A stretch of 64,000 nucleotides of DNA from Nocardiopsis potens DSM 45234 (GTDB lineage: Bacteria > Actinomycetota > Actinomycetes > Streptosporangiales > Streptosporangiaceae), in the NCBI RefSeq assembly GCF_000341105.1, contig NZ_ANBB01000056.1:1-64000 (forward strand), in the 5' to 3' direction. Below the pieces are notes generated by a model, which was not told the origin of the DNA, searched no databases, and worked only from the letters and a program-made list of their open reading frames with translations. The position numbers and the translations under genes were made by a program. Positions 8,396-16,227 of the stretch are shown piece after piece (positions within the stretch are counted from its first letter, which is position 1; each line of letters starts with the position of its first letter).

Positions 8396-8790
8396 AGGTC
8401 CCGCTCGCAGGTCGCCCAGGCCACGTGCGACTCGTGCAGGGTGACCGCCAGCCCGGTCAGGCCGTGCGCGCCGGCGCCGAGGGCGCCGGCCGCGATCCGC
8501 TCGGCGAGCCGGTCGGCGACCACCCCGGCGAGGAACTCGGTGGTGGTGTTGACCCCGGCGAACTCCGGCACCTCGTCCAGGTTGCGGTGGTCGAGCGGGG
8601 CGAGCACCGCGGCGAGCTCCCGGGAGGCCAGCCCGATGTCGACGACGACCCCGTCGGCGTCGAGCTCCGGCCGGCGGAACGCCGCGTCGACCACGAACGT
8701 GGCGCCGTGCAGCGCCTGCGCCGGGCCGAACACCTCGCCGCGGAAGCTGTGCGCGACCATCACGTGGTCGCGGACGGTGACACTGAACAA
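8392..8790 (-). CDS. PTPS/QueD-like T-fold protein lacking catalytic residues
   Basis: A 132-residue 6-pyruvoyltetrahydropterin-synthase homologue: HSF at residues 14-16, [12 protein letters not shown] near 28-39, [12 protein letters not shown] near 66-77, NTTTEFLA, and LHESHVAW near 119. In catalytic PTPS/QueD the first His block is followed by a Cys and then LHGH. Here the Cys position is Ala (GPAQALHG) and the second His of LHGH is Ala, so one zinc ligand and the catalytic thiol are missing, while the Asp-His pair and the pterin-anchoring Glu remain. The start is TTG with a GAGGAG Shine-Dalgarno. Work on the Streptomyces coelicolor homologue SCO6650, as I recall it, also reported loss of zinc and of the catalytic triad with a pterin-type pocket retained. 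Confidence 0.88.
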   Translation of the reverse strand: MFSVTVRDHVMVAHSFRGEVFGPAQALHGATFVVDAAFRRPELDADGVVVDIGLASRELAAVLAPLDHRNLDEVPEFAGVNTTTEFLAGVVADRLAERIAAGALGAGAHGLTGLAVTLHESHVAWATCERDL

Positions 8791-8824
8791 GAGCGGGCTC
8801 CTCGTCGTCTGGTCGGGGCGGGTG

Positions 8825-9799
8825 TCAGGAGTAGGAGATCCGGTGGCACAGCGCGGGCAGCGACCCGTCGGCGAGCCGGGGCATCACCGCGGGCAGCTCG
8901 CCGAAGGCGCTCTCCCCGGTGATCAGCGCGTCGAAGGCGGGGTCGGCGAGCAGCTCCAGGGCGAGGGCCATCCGGTCGGCGAAGGTCCTCCGGGAGGCGC
9001 GCGCCGGGGAGACGGTGCCGACCTGGCTGGCGCGGATCGCCAGCCGGCGGCTGTGGAAGGCCTCGCCCAGCGGGAGCGCGACGCTGCGGTCGCCGTACCA
9101 GCTCAGCTCGACGACCTCGCCCTCGGCGGCGAGCAGCCGCAGGCACAGGGCCAGCCCCTCCTCGGTGGCGCTGGCGTGCAGCACCAGGTCGCACCGGCCG
9201 CGGGCGTGCTCGGGCAGGGCGAACTCGGCGCCGAGCCGGCCGGCCGTCTCGGCGCGGTCCGGGTCGGTGTCCACCAGCTGGACCCGGACGCCGGGGAAGC
9301 GCGCCAGCAGCCGGGCGGCGCAGCAGCCCACCATGCCGCCGCCGACCACCGCCACCCGGTCGCCGAGCAGCGGCGCCGCGTCCCAGAGCGCGTTGACCGC
9401 GGTCTCCACGGTGCCGGCCAGCACGGCGCGGCGCGGCGGCACCCCGTCCGGCAGCGGGGCCACCGCGCCGGCCGGGACGACGAACCGGGTCTGGTGCGGG
9501 TGGAGCGCGAAGACGTCCCGGCCGAGCAGGTGCGGCGGGCCGTGCTCGACCGTGCCGACGCTGAGGTAGCCGTACTTGACCGGTCCGGGGAACTCGCCCT
9601 CCTGGAAGGGGGCGCGCATCGCGCGGTACTGGCTCTCCGGGACGCCGCCGCGGAAGACCAGCTCCTCGGTGCCCCGGCTGACGCCGGTGTAGCGGGTGCG
9701 GACCAGGACGTCGCCGGGGCCGGGCTCGGGCAGTTCGACGGCGCGGATCTCGCCCCGCCCGGGGGCGGCGATCCAGAACGCGTGCGCGGTCTCCGCCAT
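8825..9799 (-). CDS. MDR-family dehydrogenase without catalytic-zinc motif
   Basis: A 324-residue medium-chain dehydrogenase/reductase. The catalytic domain carries [13 protein letters not shown] near residue 38, where zinc alcohol dehydrogenases have a CGTD-type Cys ligand, so the catalytic zinc is probably absent, as in BchC-like members. The NAD(P) domain has [18 protein letters not shown] near 150-167 and an acidic VQLVDTD end of beta-2, which favours NAD. It probably oxidises or reduces a sugar or polyol carbon of the pathway intermediate (inference). The ATG begins one base after the stop of the phosphatidyltransferase gene. Confidence 0.85.
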   Translation of the reverse strand: MAETAHAFWIAAPGRGEIRAVELPEPGPGDVLVRTRYTGVSRGTEELVFRGGVPESQYRAMRAPFQEGEFPGPVKYGYLSVGTVEHGPPHLLGRDVFALHPHQTRFVVPAGAVAPLPDGVPPRRAVLAGTVETAVNALWDAAPLLGDRVAVVGGGMVGCCAARLLARFPGVRVQLVDTDPDRAETAGRLGAEFALPEHARGRCDLVLHASATEEGLALCLRLLAAEGEVVELSWYGDRSVALPLGEAFHSRRLAIRASQVGTVSPARASRRTFADRMALALELLADPAFDALITGESAFGELPAVMPRLADGSLPALCHRISYS

Positions 9800-9800
9800 G

Positions 9801-10988
9801 TCAGCCTCCCGTCCGGTCGGCCTGCCGGGGTCGGCCCGGGTCTGCCCCGGGGCGCTCCGCCCCGGGCCGCTCCGTCCCGGGAAGGGCTCCGCCCCGCGCT
9901 TTCGGCAACGCCCTGCTCCGCGGGGTCGGAGCGGCACCATTCCGGGCCGTCGGCGGGGCGCCGCGGTGCGCCTGCACATCGGCACCGGTCCGCGTTTCCG
10001 CACCGCTCGAAGGATCCGGGGAGGACCCGCTCCCGACCGACGGGCCGGCGCCGCGGTACGCCTCCCCATCGGCACCGGTCGTCGGCGGGCGGGCGCCGCC
10101 GCAGGTCTGCGGACCGATGCGGTCCCGCGCCGTCGGCGGGGCGCCGTTCCGGGCCGTCGGTGCGGCCGTCCCCGCCGTCGTTCCGGTGGGCCGGGGCGGG
10201 TCGGGCTCCGGCCGCCCGGTACGCCACAGCCACCGCACGTCGCGACCGAAGGACCAGGTCAGCAGCGCCAGCGCCAGCGCCGCGACGGCGGCCGCGGCCG
10301 GCCGGGGCAGCAGGTCCGGGGCGACCGCGATCAGCGCGACCGCCTGCAGCACCGCGACGGCCTTCCGGGCCCGGCTCGGCGGGAGTTCGCCGCGGAGCCG
10401 GGGGAGCACCCGCGCCGCGGCGGCGAAGGCGTAGCGCATCGCGCCGATCGCCGCCGTCCACGGCCCGAGGAAGAGGGCGGCGTGCAGGCTCAGCACCAGG
10501 ATGAGGAAGGCGTCGACCTCCATGTCGAAGCGGGCCCCGCGCGGCGAGGAGGTACCGGTGCGCCGGGCCACCCTGCCGTCCACCCCGTCCAGGACCAGGC
10601 CGACCGCGGCGAGCGCGGCGATGGCCAGCGCGGCCGGGCCGTCGGTGCCGGCCGCCCCGTCGAGCGCACGGTCGGCGACGAGCGCCGCGACCCCGCCGAC
10701 CAGCACCGCGCGGGCCAGGGTGACCTTGTCGGCCGGGCCGAGCGGGCGGGCGCCCGGGCGGCGCACCGCCGCCGCCAGCAGCGCGCACAGCACCGCCGCG
10801 TAGCCCAGCCCGGCCAGCCAGCCGACCGTGCCCAGCCCGATGGCCGCGCAGACCAGACCGAGCAGGACCGGCTGGGCGGCGGCGCCGGCGGCCGGGCCGA
10901 TCCCGGGCCGTGCCGCGGTGCCGCGCGGGCCCCGGTCCGGCGCCGCGCCGCCCGCGGACGCCCCGTCCACCGCGCTAACCGGCCGCAC
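9801..10988 (-). CDS. CDP-alcohol phosphatidyltransferase with repetitive C-terminal tail
   Basis: A 395-residue membrane enzyme. The CDP-alcohol phosphotransferase signature D-x2-D-G-x2-A-R-x8-G-x3-D-x3-D is complete (DGVDGRVARR followed by RGARFDMEVDAF, near residues 134-160), flanked by about six hydrophobic segments. Such enzymes join a CDP-activated alcohol or lipid to a polyol. The last ~125 residues are a polar Pro/Thr/Arg/Gly tail with repeated PTARNGAPPTAR and PTARNGAAPTPR motifs, encoded by imperfect direct repeats in the DNA (about 9900-10160); the tail is dispensable-looking and unusual for the family. The GTG start overlaps the previous gene's stop by 14 bp. Confidence 0.88.
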   Translation of the reverse strand: MRPVSAVDGASAGGAAPDRGPRGTAARPGIGPAAGAAAQPVLLGLVCAAIGLGTVGWLAGLGYAAVLCALLAAAVRRPGARPLGPADKVTLARAVLVGGVAALVADRALDGAAGTDGPAALAIAALAAVGLVLDGVDGRVARRTGTSSPRGARFDMEVDAFLILVLSLHAALFLGPWTAAIGAMRYAFAAAARVLPRLRGELPPSRARKAVAVLQAVALIAVAPDLLPRPAAAAVAALALALLTWSFGRDVRWLWRTGRPEPDPPRPTGTTAGTAAPTARNGAPPTARDRIGPQTCGGARPPTTGADGEAYRGAGPSVGSGSSPDPSSGAETRTGADVQAHRGAPPTARNGAAPTPRSRALPKARGGALPGTERPGAERPGADPGRPRQADRTGG

Positions 10989-11781
10989 GCGCCCTCCCCA
11001 GTTCGTCCAGGACCATCCCGCGCAGGCCCGGGGCGACGGCGATCGTCGCCGCCGAGTCGGCGGTGTGCTCGCTTCCGTCGGCGTCGAGCACCAGGCCGCC
11101 GGCCTCGCGCACCAGCAGCGCGCCGGCCGAGGTGTCCCACGGCAGGTTCGCCAGGATGACCGCGGCGTCGATCCGCCCGGAGGCCGTCCACGCCAGGTCG
11201 ACCGCGGCCGCGCCGAACATGCGCAGCCGCTGCACCCGCCCGCCGAGCCGCTCCATCAGCGCCAGCCGGACCCGGTTCCGCTCCGCGGCCCCCTCGCCGC
11301 GGGCGAAGTCGCCGATCGCGACGGCGGCGCGGGCCGGGTCGGTCTCGGCGGAGACCCGGATCGGCTCGCCGCCGGCGTGCGCCCCGCCGCCCTGCACGGC
11401 GGTGTAGACGACGCCGAGGAACGGGTGGTCGATGACGGCGAGCACGCTGCGCCCGCCGGTGAGCAGCCCGAGCGAGACCGCGCACAGCGGGATGCCGCGG
11501 GCGAAGTTGGCGGTGCCGTCGATCGGGTCGAGCACCCAGCGCGGGCCGTCGGCCGCCCCGCTGAGGCCGTGCTCCTCGCCGAGCAGCCCGATCTCCGGCG
11601 TCTCCCGCGCCAGGAAGGACCTGACCTCCTCCTCGACCGCCAGGTCGACGTCGGTGACCAGGTCGCGGTCGCCCTTGGCGGTGACCGCGGCGGGGACGCG
11701 GGAGCGGACGATGCGGCGGGCGCGCGCGACCGCCTCGCGCGCGAGGGGCAGCAGCCCGGCGGGGCCGTCAGGGCCGTGCAC
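10975..11781 (-). CDS. Inositol monophosphatase family protein
   Basis: A 268-residue protein with all IMPase-family metal motifs: LLGEEHG (near residue 66), WVLDPIDGTANFARG (near 83-98) and the C-terminal LPWDTSAGALLVREAGG (near 213). It is predicted to be a Mg-dependent phosphomonoesterase on an inositol- or sugar-phosphate-like or nucleotide-derived intermediate. The start is GTG, overlapping the upstream cyclohydrolase stop by 14 bp; its stop overlaps the next gene by 14 bp. Placement second in the operon suggests it dephosphorylates the cyclohydrolase-like product (inference). Confidence 0.88.
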   Translation of the reverse strand: MHGPDGPAGLLPLAREAVARARRIVRSRVPAAVTAKGDRDLVTDVDLAVEEEVRSFLARETPEIGLLGEEHGLSGAADGPRWVLDPIDGTANFARGIPLCAVSLGLLTGGRSVLAVIDHPFLGVVYTAVQGGGAHAGGEPIRVSAETDPARAAVAIGDFARGEGAAERNRVRLALMERLGGRVQRLRMFGAAAVDLAWTASGRIDAAVILANLPWDTSAGALLVREAGGLVLDADGSEHTADSAATIAVAPGLRGMVLDELGRARAAG

Positions 11782-12460
11782 CGCGGCCTCCCTCCTCGGC
11801 GGGGGCGGCCGGGGCGCGCCCGGCGCCGCCGCCGGCCGGGTCCGGGCCGAGGTTCGGCAGGTCGTGGCCGAGCCGGTCGCGCTTGGCGGTGAGGTAGCGG
11901 AGGTTCCCGTCGTGCACCGGGGCGAGCAGCGGGACCCGGGCGGCGACCTCGATGCCGTGGGCGCGCAGCGCCTCGATCTTGTCCGGGTTGTTGGAGAGCA
12001 GCCGGACCGCGCCGATGCCGAGGTGGCGCAGGACCCGGGCGGCCGGCCCGTAGTCGCGGACGTCCACCGGCAGGCCCAGGGAGGTGGCCGAGTCGACCGT
12101 GTCCAGCCCCTGCTCGTCCTGGAGGATGTGCGTGCGCACCTTGGCCACCAGGCCGATCCCGCGGCCTTCGTGCCCGCGCAGGTAGACCAGGACCCCGGCG
12201 CCCTCCTCGGCGATCGCGTCCAGGGCGGCGCCGAGCTGGTCGCCGCACTCGCAGCGGACCGCGCCGAAGACGTCCCCGGTCATGCATTCGGAGTGCACCC
12301 GGACCAGGGCGGCCTCTCCGGCGGCCGGGTCCCCGCGGACCAGGGCCATGTGCTCGTGTCCGTCGACCGGGTCCCGGAAGGCCACGGCGCGGAACCTGCC
12401 GCGCCGGGTCACCAGGTCGGATTCGGCGACGTCGCTCAGGTCGAGTGCGTGTTCGCCCAT
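11768..12460 (-). CDS. GTP cyclohydrolase II-like protein with Tyr-to-Leu active-site change
   Basis: A 230-residue RibA-type protein. Zinc ligands C59, C70 and C72 (HSECMTGDVFG then RCECGDQ), the GHEGRGIGL loop at 96-104 and RLLSNNPDKIEAL at 153-165 are present, and the ~25-residue C-terminal tail is Gly/Ala/Pro-rich. In E. coli RibA the catalytic Tyr105 lies in GYDTV; here the aligned segment is QGLDTVD, with Leu119. As I recall, the S. coelicolor paralogue SCO6655 with Met at this place makes the formylated pyrimidine (FAPy) instead of the deformylated riboflavin precursor. With no other riboflavin genes nearby, a dedicated FAPy-type first step is more likely than riboflavin synthesis. First gene of the operon. 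Confidence 0.9.
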   Translation of the reverse strand: MGEHALDLSDVAESDLVTRRGRFRAVAFRDPVDGHEHMALVRGDPAAGEAALVRVHSECMTGDVFGAVRCECGDQLGAALDAIAEEGAGVLVYLRGHEGRGIGLVAKVRTHILQDEQGLDTVDSATSLGLPVDVRDYGPAARVLRHLGIGAVRLLSNNPDKIEALRAHGIEVAARVPLLAPVHDGNLRYLTAKRDRLGHDLPNLGPDPAGGGAGRAPAAPAEEGGRGARP

Positions 12461-12470
12461 CTTCCCCCCT

Positions 12471-12485
12471 CGGTTCGTGGAACCG
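12471..12485. promoter_or_regulatory. Inverted repeat CGGTTC-N3-GAACCG upstream of the cyclohydrolase gene
   Basis: A perfect 6-bp inverted repeat with a 3-bp spacer lies 10-25 bp upstream of the operon's first ATG. It shares the CGGTTC half-site with the palindrome at 1614-1635. It could be an operator or a leader hairpin; no regulator is assigned. Confidence 0.4.
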
Positions 12486-12540
12486 GGACGTGGATCGTGC
12501 CGCCGTGGATTCCTACCCGGCTTCGCGCTGGTAGCGTGCC

Positions 12541-12612
12541 CGGCGGAGTCGTAGACTCAGAATTCGGTATTCAAAACTTGGGACACCATATCTCATTTCG
12601 GGGAGGAAACCC
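12541..12612 (+). promoter_or_regulatory. AT-rich promoter region of the TetR gene
   Basis: This stretch is conspicuously less GC-rich than its surroundings. It contains GAAT-N5-ATTC symmetry (GAATTCGGTATTC), a -10-like CATATCT near 12588 and a GGGGAGG Shine-Dalgarno just before the ATG. The divergent operon's promoter probably lies in the same 152-bp interval. Confidence 0.45.
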
Positions 12613-13470
12613 ATGGGCGGGGACCAGCGGGCGGGCCTGGGGCCGACGCGGAGGCGGCGCCGGTTGTCCGACGCCGAGACCGAGCGGCGGATGCTGGACA
12701 CCGCGAAGCAGATGGTCGAGGAGAGCGGCCTGACGGTGAGCCTGGAGCACATCGGGCTGGAGGACGTCATCCGCGACGCCGGGGTGTCGCGCAGCGCGGT
12801 CTACCGGCGCTGGCCCTACAAGGACCTGTTCTTCAGCGACCTGCTCAAGGAGCTGGCCCGCGGCTCCGACCCGGCGATCTCCGGCAGCAACCGGGAGGCC
12901 CTCGCCGCGGTGCACCGGATCATCCTCGACCGGCTGGACTGGCTGCGCGTCCCCGAGCGGCGCGTCGCGCTCATCGCGGAGGTGGCGCGCCAGGGCGCCC
13001 TCCGCGAGGTGGAGACCTTCCACGAATCGCCGCAGTGGCGCACCTACCTCGCCCTGCACGCGACCTTCCTCAGCCTCCCCGAGGGGGACCTCCGGGACGA
13101 GGTGCGGTCCGCGCTCGCCGCCTCGGAGAGCGGCGTCTCCGCCCGGCTCGCCGAGACCTACCGGCGGATGGCCGGGCTGCTCGGCCTCAGGATGCGCCCG
13201 GAGAGCGGCGCCTCCTTCACCACCCTGGCCGGACTCGCCAACGCGCTGGTCCGCGGCCTGGTCATCATGGTCCCCTCCACTCCGGAGATCATCACCGCCG
13301 GCGCGACCGCCAACCCGTTCGGCGCCGCGGAGGAGGCCGAGTGGTCCCAGCCCGGCCTGGGCCTCGGCTCCCTGTTCAGCGCCCTGATCGAACCCGACCC
13401 GGAGGTGGACTTCGACGACGCCCGGATCGAGGAGGTCCGCCGCGCCCTGCTCGCGGAGGAGCGGGCCTAG
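12613..13470 (+). CDS. TetR-family transcriptional regulator
   Basis: A 285-residue protein. The N-terminal TetR helix-turn-helix spans about residues 22-75 (LSLEHIGLEDVIRDAGVSRSAVYRRWPYKDLFF region), preceded by an Arg-rich arm. The ligand-binding part is longer than usual (~200 residues) and ends in an acidic tail. The ATG has a GGGGAGGAAA Shine-Dalgarno. It diverges from the GTP-cyclohydrolase-like operon with 152 bp between, so it may control that operon and itself (inference). A 19-bp-stem hairpin follows the stop. Confidence 0.88.
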   Translation: MGGDQRAGLGPTRRRRRLSDAETERRMLDTAKQMVEESGLTVSLEHIGLEDVIRDAGVSRSAVYRRWPYKDLFFSDLLKELARGSDPAISGSNREALAAVHRIILDRLDWLRVPERRVALIAEVARQGALREVETFHESPQWRTYLALHATFLSLPEGDLRDEVRSALAASESGVSARLAETYRRMAGLLGLRMRPESGASFTTLAGLANALVRGLVIMVPSTPEIITAGATANPFGAAEEAEWSQPGLGLGSLFSALIEPDPEVDFDDARIEEVRRALLAEERA

Positions 13471-13510
13471 ATCATCGCCGGGAGAAGCCCGCCTCCTCCG
13501 GGCGCTGATC

Positions 13511-13558
13511 TCGGCGGTGTCGCCGTCTCGACCGGCTCTGAGACGGCGACACCGCCGA
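13511..13558 (+). terminator. Strong hairpin after TetR gene
   Basis: A perfect 19-bp inverted repeat (arm TCGGCGGTGTCGCCGTCTC at 13511-13529, complement at 13540-13558) with a 10-nt loop, 40 bp after the stop. There is no T-run, as is usual for actinobacterial terminators. Confidence 0.75.
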
Positions 13559-13619
13559 AATCAACGGGAAGGAGCGGCCGACGGGGCGTTCCCCGGTGCC
13601 GCCCCTCTTCCCCCATCCA

Positions 13620-14000
13620 GCACTCCGACCGGGCACGACACCCCACGGGGTGAAGGTTCAAGCAAGCGGCGACGGCGGGAAGGGGGACCGGCCGGTCGGT
13701 CAGGCGCGGCGCCCCGCGGAGCGAAGGCACAAGCAGGCAGCGACGACGGGAAGGGGGACCGGCCAGTCGGTCGGGCGCAACGCCCCACGGGGCGAAGGCT
13801 CAAACAGGCGGCGACGGCAGCGGCAGGGGCGGGGGCGGGGTGCAGGCGGTCGCCCGGGCCCGGCGCCTCACGGGGCGGGGGTTCAGGCGGGCGGCGAGGG
13901 CGGGGAGGGGGACCGGCCGGCCGGTCGGTCGGGCGCGGCGCCCCGCGGAGCGAAGGTCCAGACGGGCGACGAGGGCGGGAGTGGGCGGGCGCCGCGTCAC
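13620..14000. repeat. Array 2 of ~75-bp repeat, opposite orientation to arrays 1 and 3
   Basis: About five units of 72-80 bp. Conserved blocks are GGGACCGGCCGGTCGGTC (at about 13684, 13755 and 13908), GCGCCCCGCGGAGCGAAGG (13707, 13943) or its CACGGGG(C/T)GAAGG variant (13642, 13788), and CAAGCAGGCGGCGACG (13666, 13730, 13801). Copies diverge from one another. The unit is the reverse complement of arrays 1 and 3. Confidence 0.75.
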
Positions 14001-14529
14001 CGGCCCGGCGCGTGCTCCCGGCGAGGGGGCGGCGCCCCGGCGGCGCGGGCGGGCCGCCCGCACCCACCAGGGGGCCTTATCCCTATATGCCGGGTTCGCG
14101 GGAGGGGACGGGCAGGGGCAGGGGCACCCTGCGCACCTCCACGACAGGCCCGATTACATCTACCAGCGAGTAGTAAGCCCCCAGGCCCCCACCGCCCCCT
14201 CACCGATTACCCAGAGTGGCCAAGGCAGAGCCTTACGGGGGATGAAAGCGACATCTTGCCCCCGCGCTGCCCCTCCCTGGGTTCCGGCCCCGGTTTCCCG
14301 GTCTTCTGGGCGGCTCGAACCCCCGCCCACCGACCCGATCAGGGCGATTCGGGCCTGACGGGGGCCGATCCGGGCCGGGATGCGCGCCCGGGAATCACCG
14401 GGCTGCTCTCGCGGTGCGCAGGGCACCCCACCCCACCATCACCCTGCGTATTCACCCACGTCAGGAAAGGGGCGGCGGTTTCAGGGGCGACGCGGACACG
14501 GCGCCCCCGCTGCCTGCCCCACCCCTGCC
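14001..14529. other. Non-coding stretch between repeat arrays
   Basis: There is no supported gene here. Between 14070 and 14260 the base composition is less extreme than the flanks (for example CCTTATCCCTATATGCC near 14080 and GATTACATCTACCAGCGAG near 14152), which may mark promoters or a decayed insertion. I recognise no RNA family or protein. Confidence 0.4.
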
Positions 14530-14715
14530 GCCCGCCCCGCCCTGCCGCACCCGACCGACCGGCCGGTCCCCCTCCCCGCCCTCGCCGCCCGCCTGAACCC
14601 CCGCCCCGTGAGGCGCCGCGCCCGGGCGAGGCCTTCGCCCCGTCCCCACCGCTGCCGTCGCCGCCTGTTTGAACCCCCACCCCGCGAGGCGCCGCGCCCG
14701 GGCGGAGCGCTGGAC
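14530..14715. repeat. Array 3 of ~75-bp repeat
   Basis: Two to two and a half units in the orientation of array 1: CCGACCGACCGGCCGGTCCC at 14551-14570, then GAACCCCCGCCCCGTGAGG, GCGCCGCGCCCGGGCG and a second shorter unit to 14715. The flank just left of it (CAGGGGCGACGCGGACACGG near 14483) also resembles the left flank of array 1 (near 35-55), so the duplicated block is larger than the unit itself. Confidence 0.7.
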
Positions 14716-14932
14716 CGCTGATGGGAAAAGGGCGGTCGGCGCCGGGGAACGCCGGAGGGAGCGGGCTTCTCCCATCAACGATCTGGATCCGAGGATCCCG
14801 CCCCAGAGCGGTGGTCTCGGTGCTGCGGGGGCGCCAGGGCGTCCTGATGCCCCCGCAGCGCCGAGGCCTTCGGGGAGGAGCGGCACGCGGCCGGGGGAAC
14901 GGGGCGGCGGAGCGGGGGCACCGCAGACGGGC

Positions 14933-15061
14933 GTGCTAGCCTCGGCGGCGACCGGAACCGGACCGACCGAGGAGGTGAGACCCGTTCCTATCCGTACAGG
15001 CCGGGTGCTCCCGCCTCGCGACCGCGCGGCCCGCCTCCGCTAGGAGGACGGGAGAGCACCC
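14933..15061 (+). promoter_or_regulatory. Promoter and structured leader of PrmC-like gene
   Basis: A -10-like TAGCCT at 14937-14942 predicts a transcript start near 14948. The leader contains GAGGAGGTGAGA (14969-14980), an open frame of 22 Arg-rich codons (GTG 14975 to TAG 15043), and a long imperfect stem pairing GGGTGCTC (15003-15010) with GAGCACCC (15054-15061). A CCTCC-GCTA-GGAGG hairpin is nested inside (15034-15047). This could be an attenuator or an RNA switch; I match it to no known family. Confidence 0.4.
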
Positions 15062-15089
15062 TTCGCCCTGCGTTGAAAGGCTCTCCGCG

Positions 15090-15917
15090 GTGATCCGCAC
15101 TTCTGCTGCACCCTCCCCGTCCCCCCTCTCCCCGCCGGACTTCCCGCCCGGCCCCGCCTTGGCCGCGACCGCCGAGCGGCTCCGCGCCGCCGGCTGCGTC
15201 TTCGCCGAGGACGAGGCTCTGCTGCTCGTCGCGGCGGCCGGCACCCCCGAGCTGCTCGACTCCCTGGTGGAGCGCCGCTCCGCCGGGCTCCCCCTGGAGC
15301 ACCTGCTGGGCTGGGCCGAATTCGCCGGCCTGCGGATCACCGTGGGGCCGGGCGTGTTCGTCCCCCGGCGGCGCACCGAGTTCCTCGCCGCGCGGGCGGC
15401 CGCGCTGCTCCGCCCCGGCGGCACCGCCGTCGACCTGTGCTGCGGCTCCGGCGCCGTCGGCGCGGCGCTGCTCGCCGCGGTGGACGGCGCCGAGGTGCAC
15501 GCCGCCGACATCGACCCGGTCGCGGTGGACTGCGCGCGCCGCAACCTGGACGGCGCGGGCGGGGTGCACCTGGGCGACCTGTTCGACGCGCTGCCCGGCC
15601 GGCTGCGCGGCCGGATCGACGTGGTCGCGGCCAACGCGCCCTACGTCCCCACCGGGGCCATCGGGACGCTGCCCCCGGAGGCCCGCGACCACGAACCGCT
15701 CGCCACCCTGGACGGCGGCGCCGACGGCCTGGACGTGCAGCGCCGGGTGGCCGCCGCCGCGCCCGACTGGCTCCGCCCCGGCGGTGCGCTGCTGATCGAG
15801 ACCAGCACCCCGCAGGCCCTGATGACCTGCGACATCGTCGCCCGCGCCGGGCTGCTCCCGCAGACCGTCGAGGACGGCGAACTCGACGCGACCGCGGTCA
15901 TCGGGATCCTCCCGTAG
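15090..15917 (+). CDS. PrmC-related putative protein N5-glutamine methyltransferase
   Basis: A 275-residue SAM methyltransferase of the HemK/PrmC superfamily. Motif I is VDLCCGSGAVGAALL near residue 114. The motif that is NPPY in PrmC reads NAPYVP near 190, which is characteristic of the actinobacterial PrmC-related group of unknown substrate. The Pro-rich first 25 residues are atypical and the true start may be internal; GTG at 15090 has only a weak GAAAGG ahead. The canonical PrmC is normally next to prfA, which is not here, so this is a paralogue. A structured leader precedes it. Confidence 0.8.
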   Translation: MIRTSAAPSPSPLSPPDFPPGPALAATAERLRAAGCVFAEDEALLLVAAAGTPELLDSLVERRSAGLPLEHLLGWAEFAGLRITVGPGVFVPRRRTEFLAARAAALLRPGGTAVDLCCGSGAVGAALLAAVDGAEVHAADIDPVAVDCARRNLDGAGGVHLGDLFDALPGRLRGRIDVVAANAPYVPTGAIGTLPPEARDHEPLATLDGGADGLDVQRRVAAAAPDWLRPGGALLIETSTPQALMTCDIVARAGLLPQTVEDGELDATAVIGILP

Positions 15918-16227
15918 CCGCCGCGCCGCCCCGCGGATCCCCGGCCGGTCCGGGCACCGCGCCCTGGTACGGGCACCGCTCCCCGGTCCCGGCGCCGCGG
16001 CCCAGTCCGGGCACCGCGGCGGGGCCGCGTCACCGAGGCCGCCGCCCGGGGAGGCTGCGCCCGCAGGGGGGCCGGCCCGCGTCCTCGCGGAGTAGTCGGA
16101 CCGGTGCCGGGCCGCCCGCGTCCATCCCGGGGATGACACCGGGAGTCCACCACGGGCGGACGCCGGGCCCCCGGCCCTCCGCCTAGCGTCACCGGGAACG
16201 CGATCGGCGACCGGAGGAGAGGCGACG
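15918..16227. other. Intergenic 310 bp, probable promoter near its right end
   Basis: No gene. The right end (16130-16227) carries a -10-like CCTAGCGT at about 16182 and a GGAGAGG Shine-Dalgarno for the next gene. The left part is GC-rich with GGTCCGGGCACCGCG-type repeats (near 15948 and 16003). Confidence 0.35.

Noticed and set aside
8392-8790. QueD of queuosine/deazapurine synthesis
   Set aside because: No queC, queE or queF-like genes are near, and the catalytic Cys and one zinc His are missing.
11768-12460. Ordinary riboflavin gene ribA
   Set aside because: No riboflavin genes are adjacent, and the catalytic Tyr position is Leu. I therefore did not give the symbol.
13620-14000. CRISPR array
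   Set aside because: Units are contiguous, long, degenerate and without unique spacers, and there are no cas genes.
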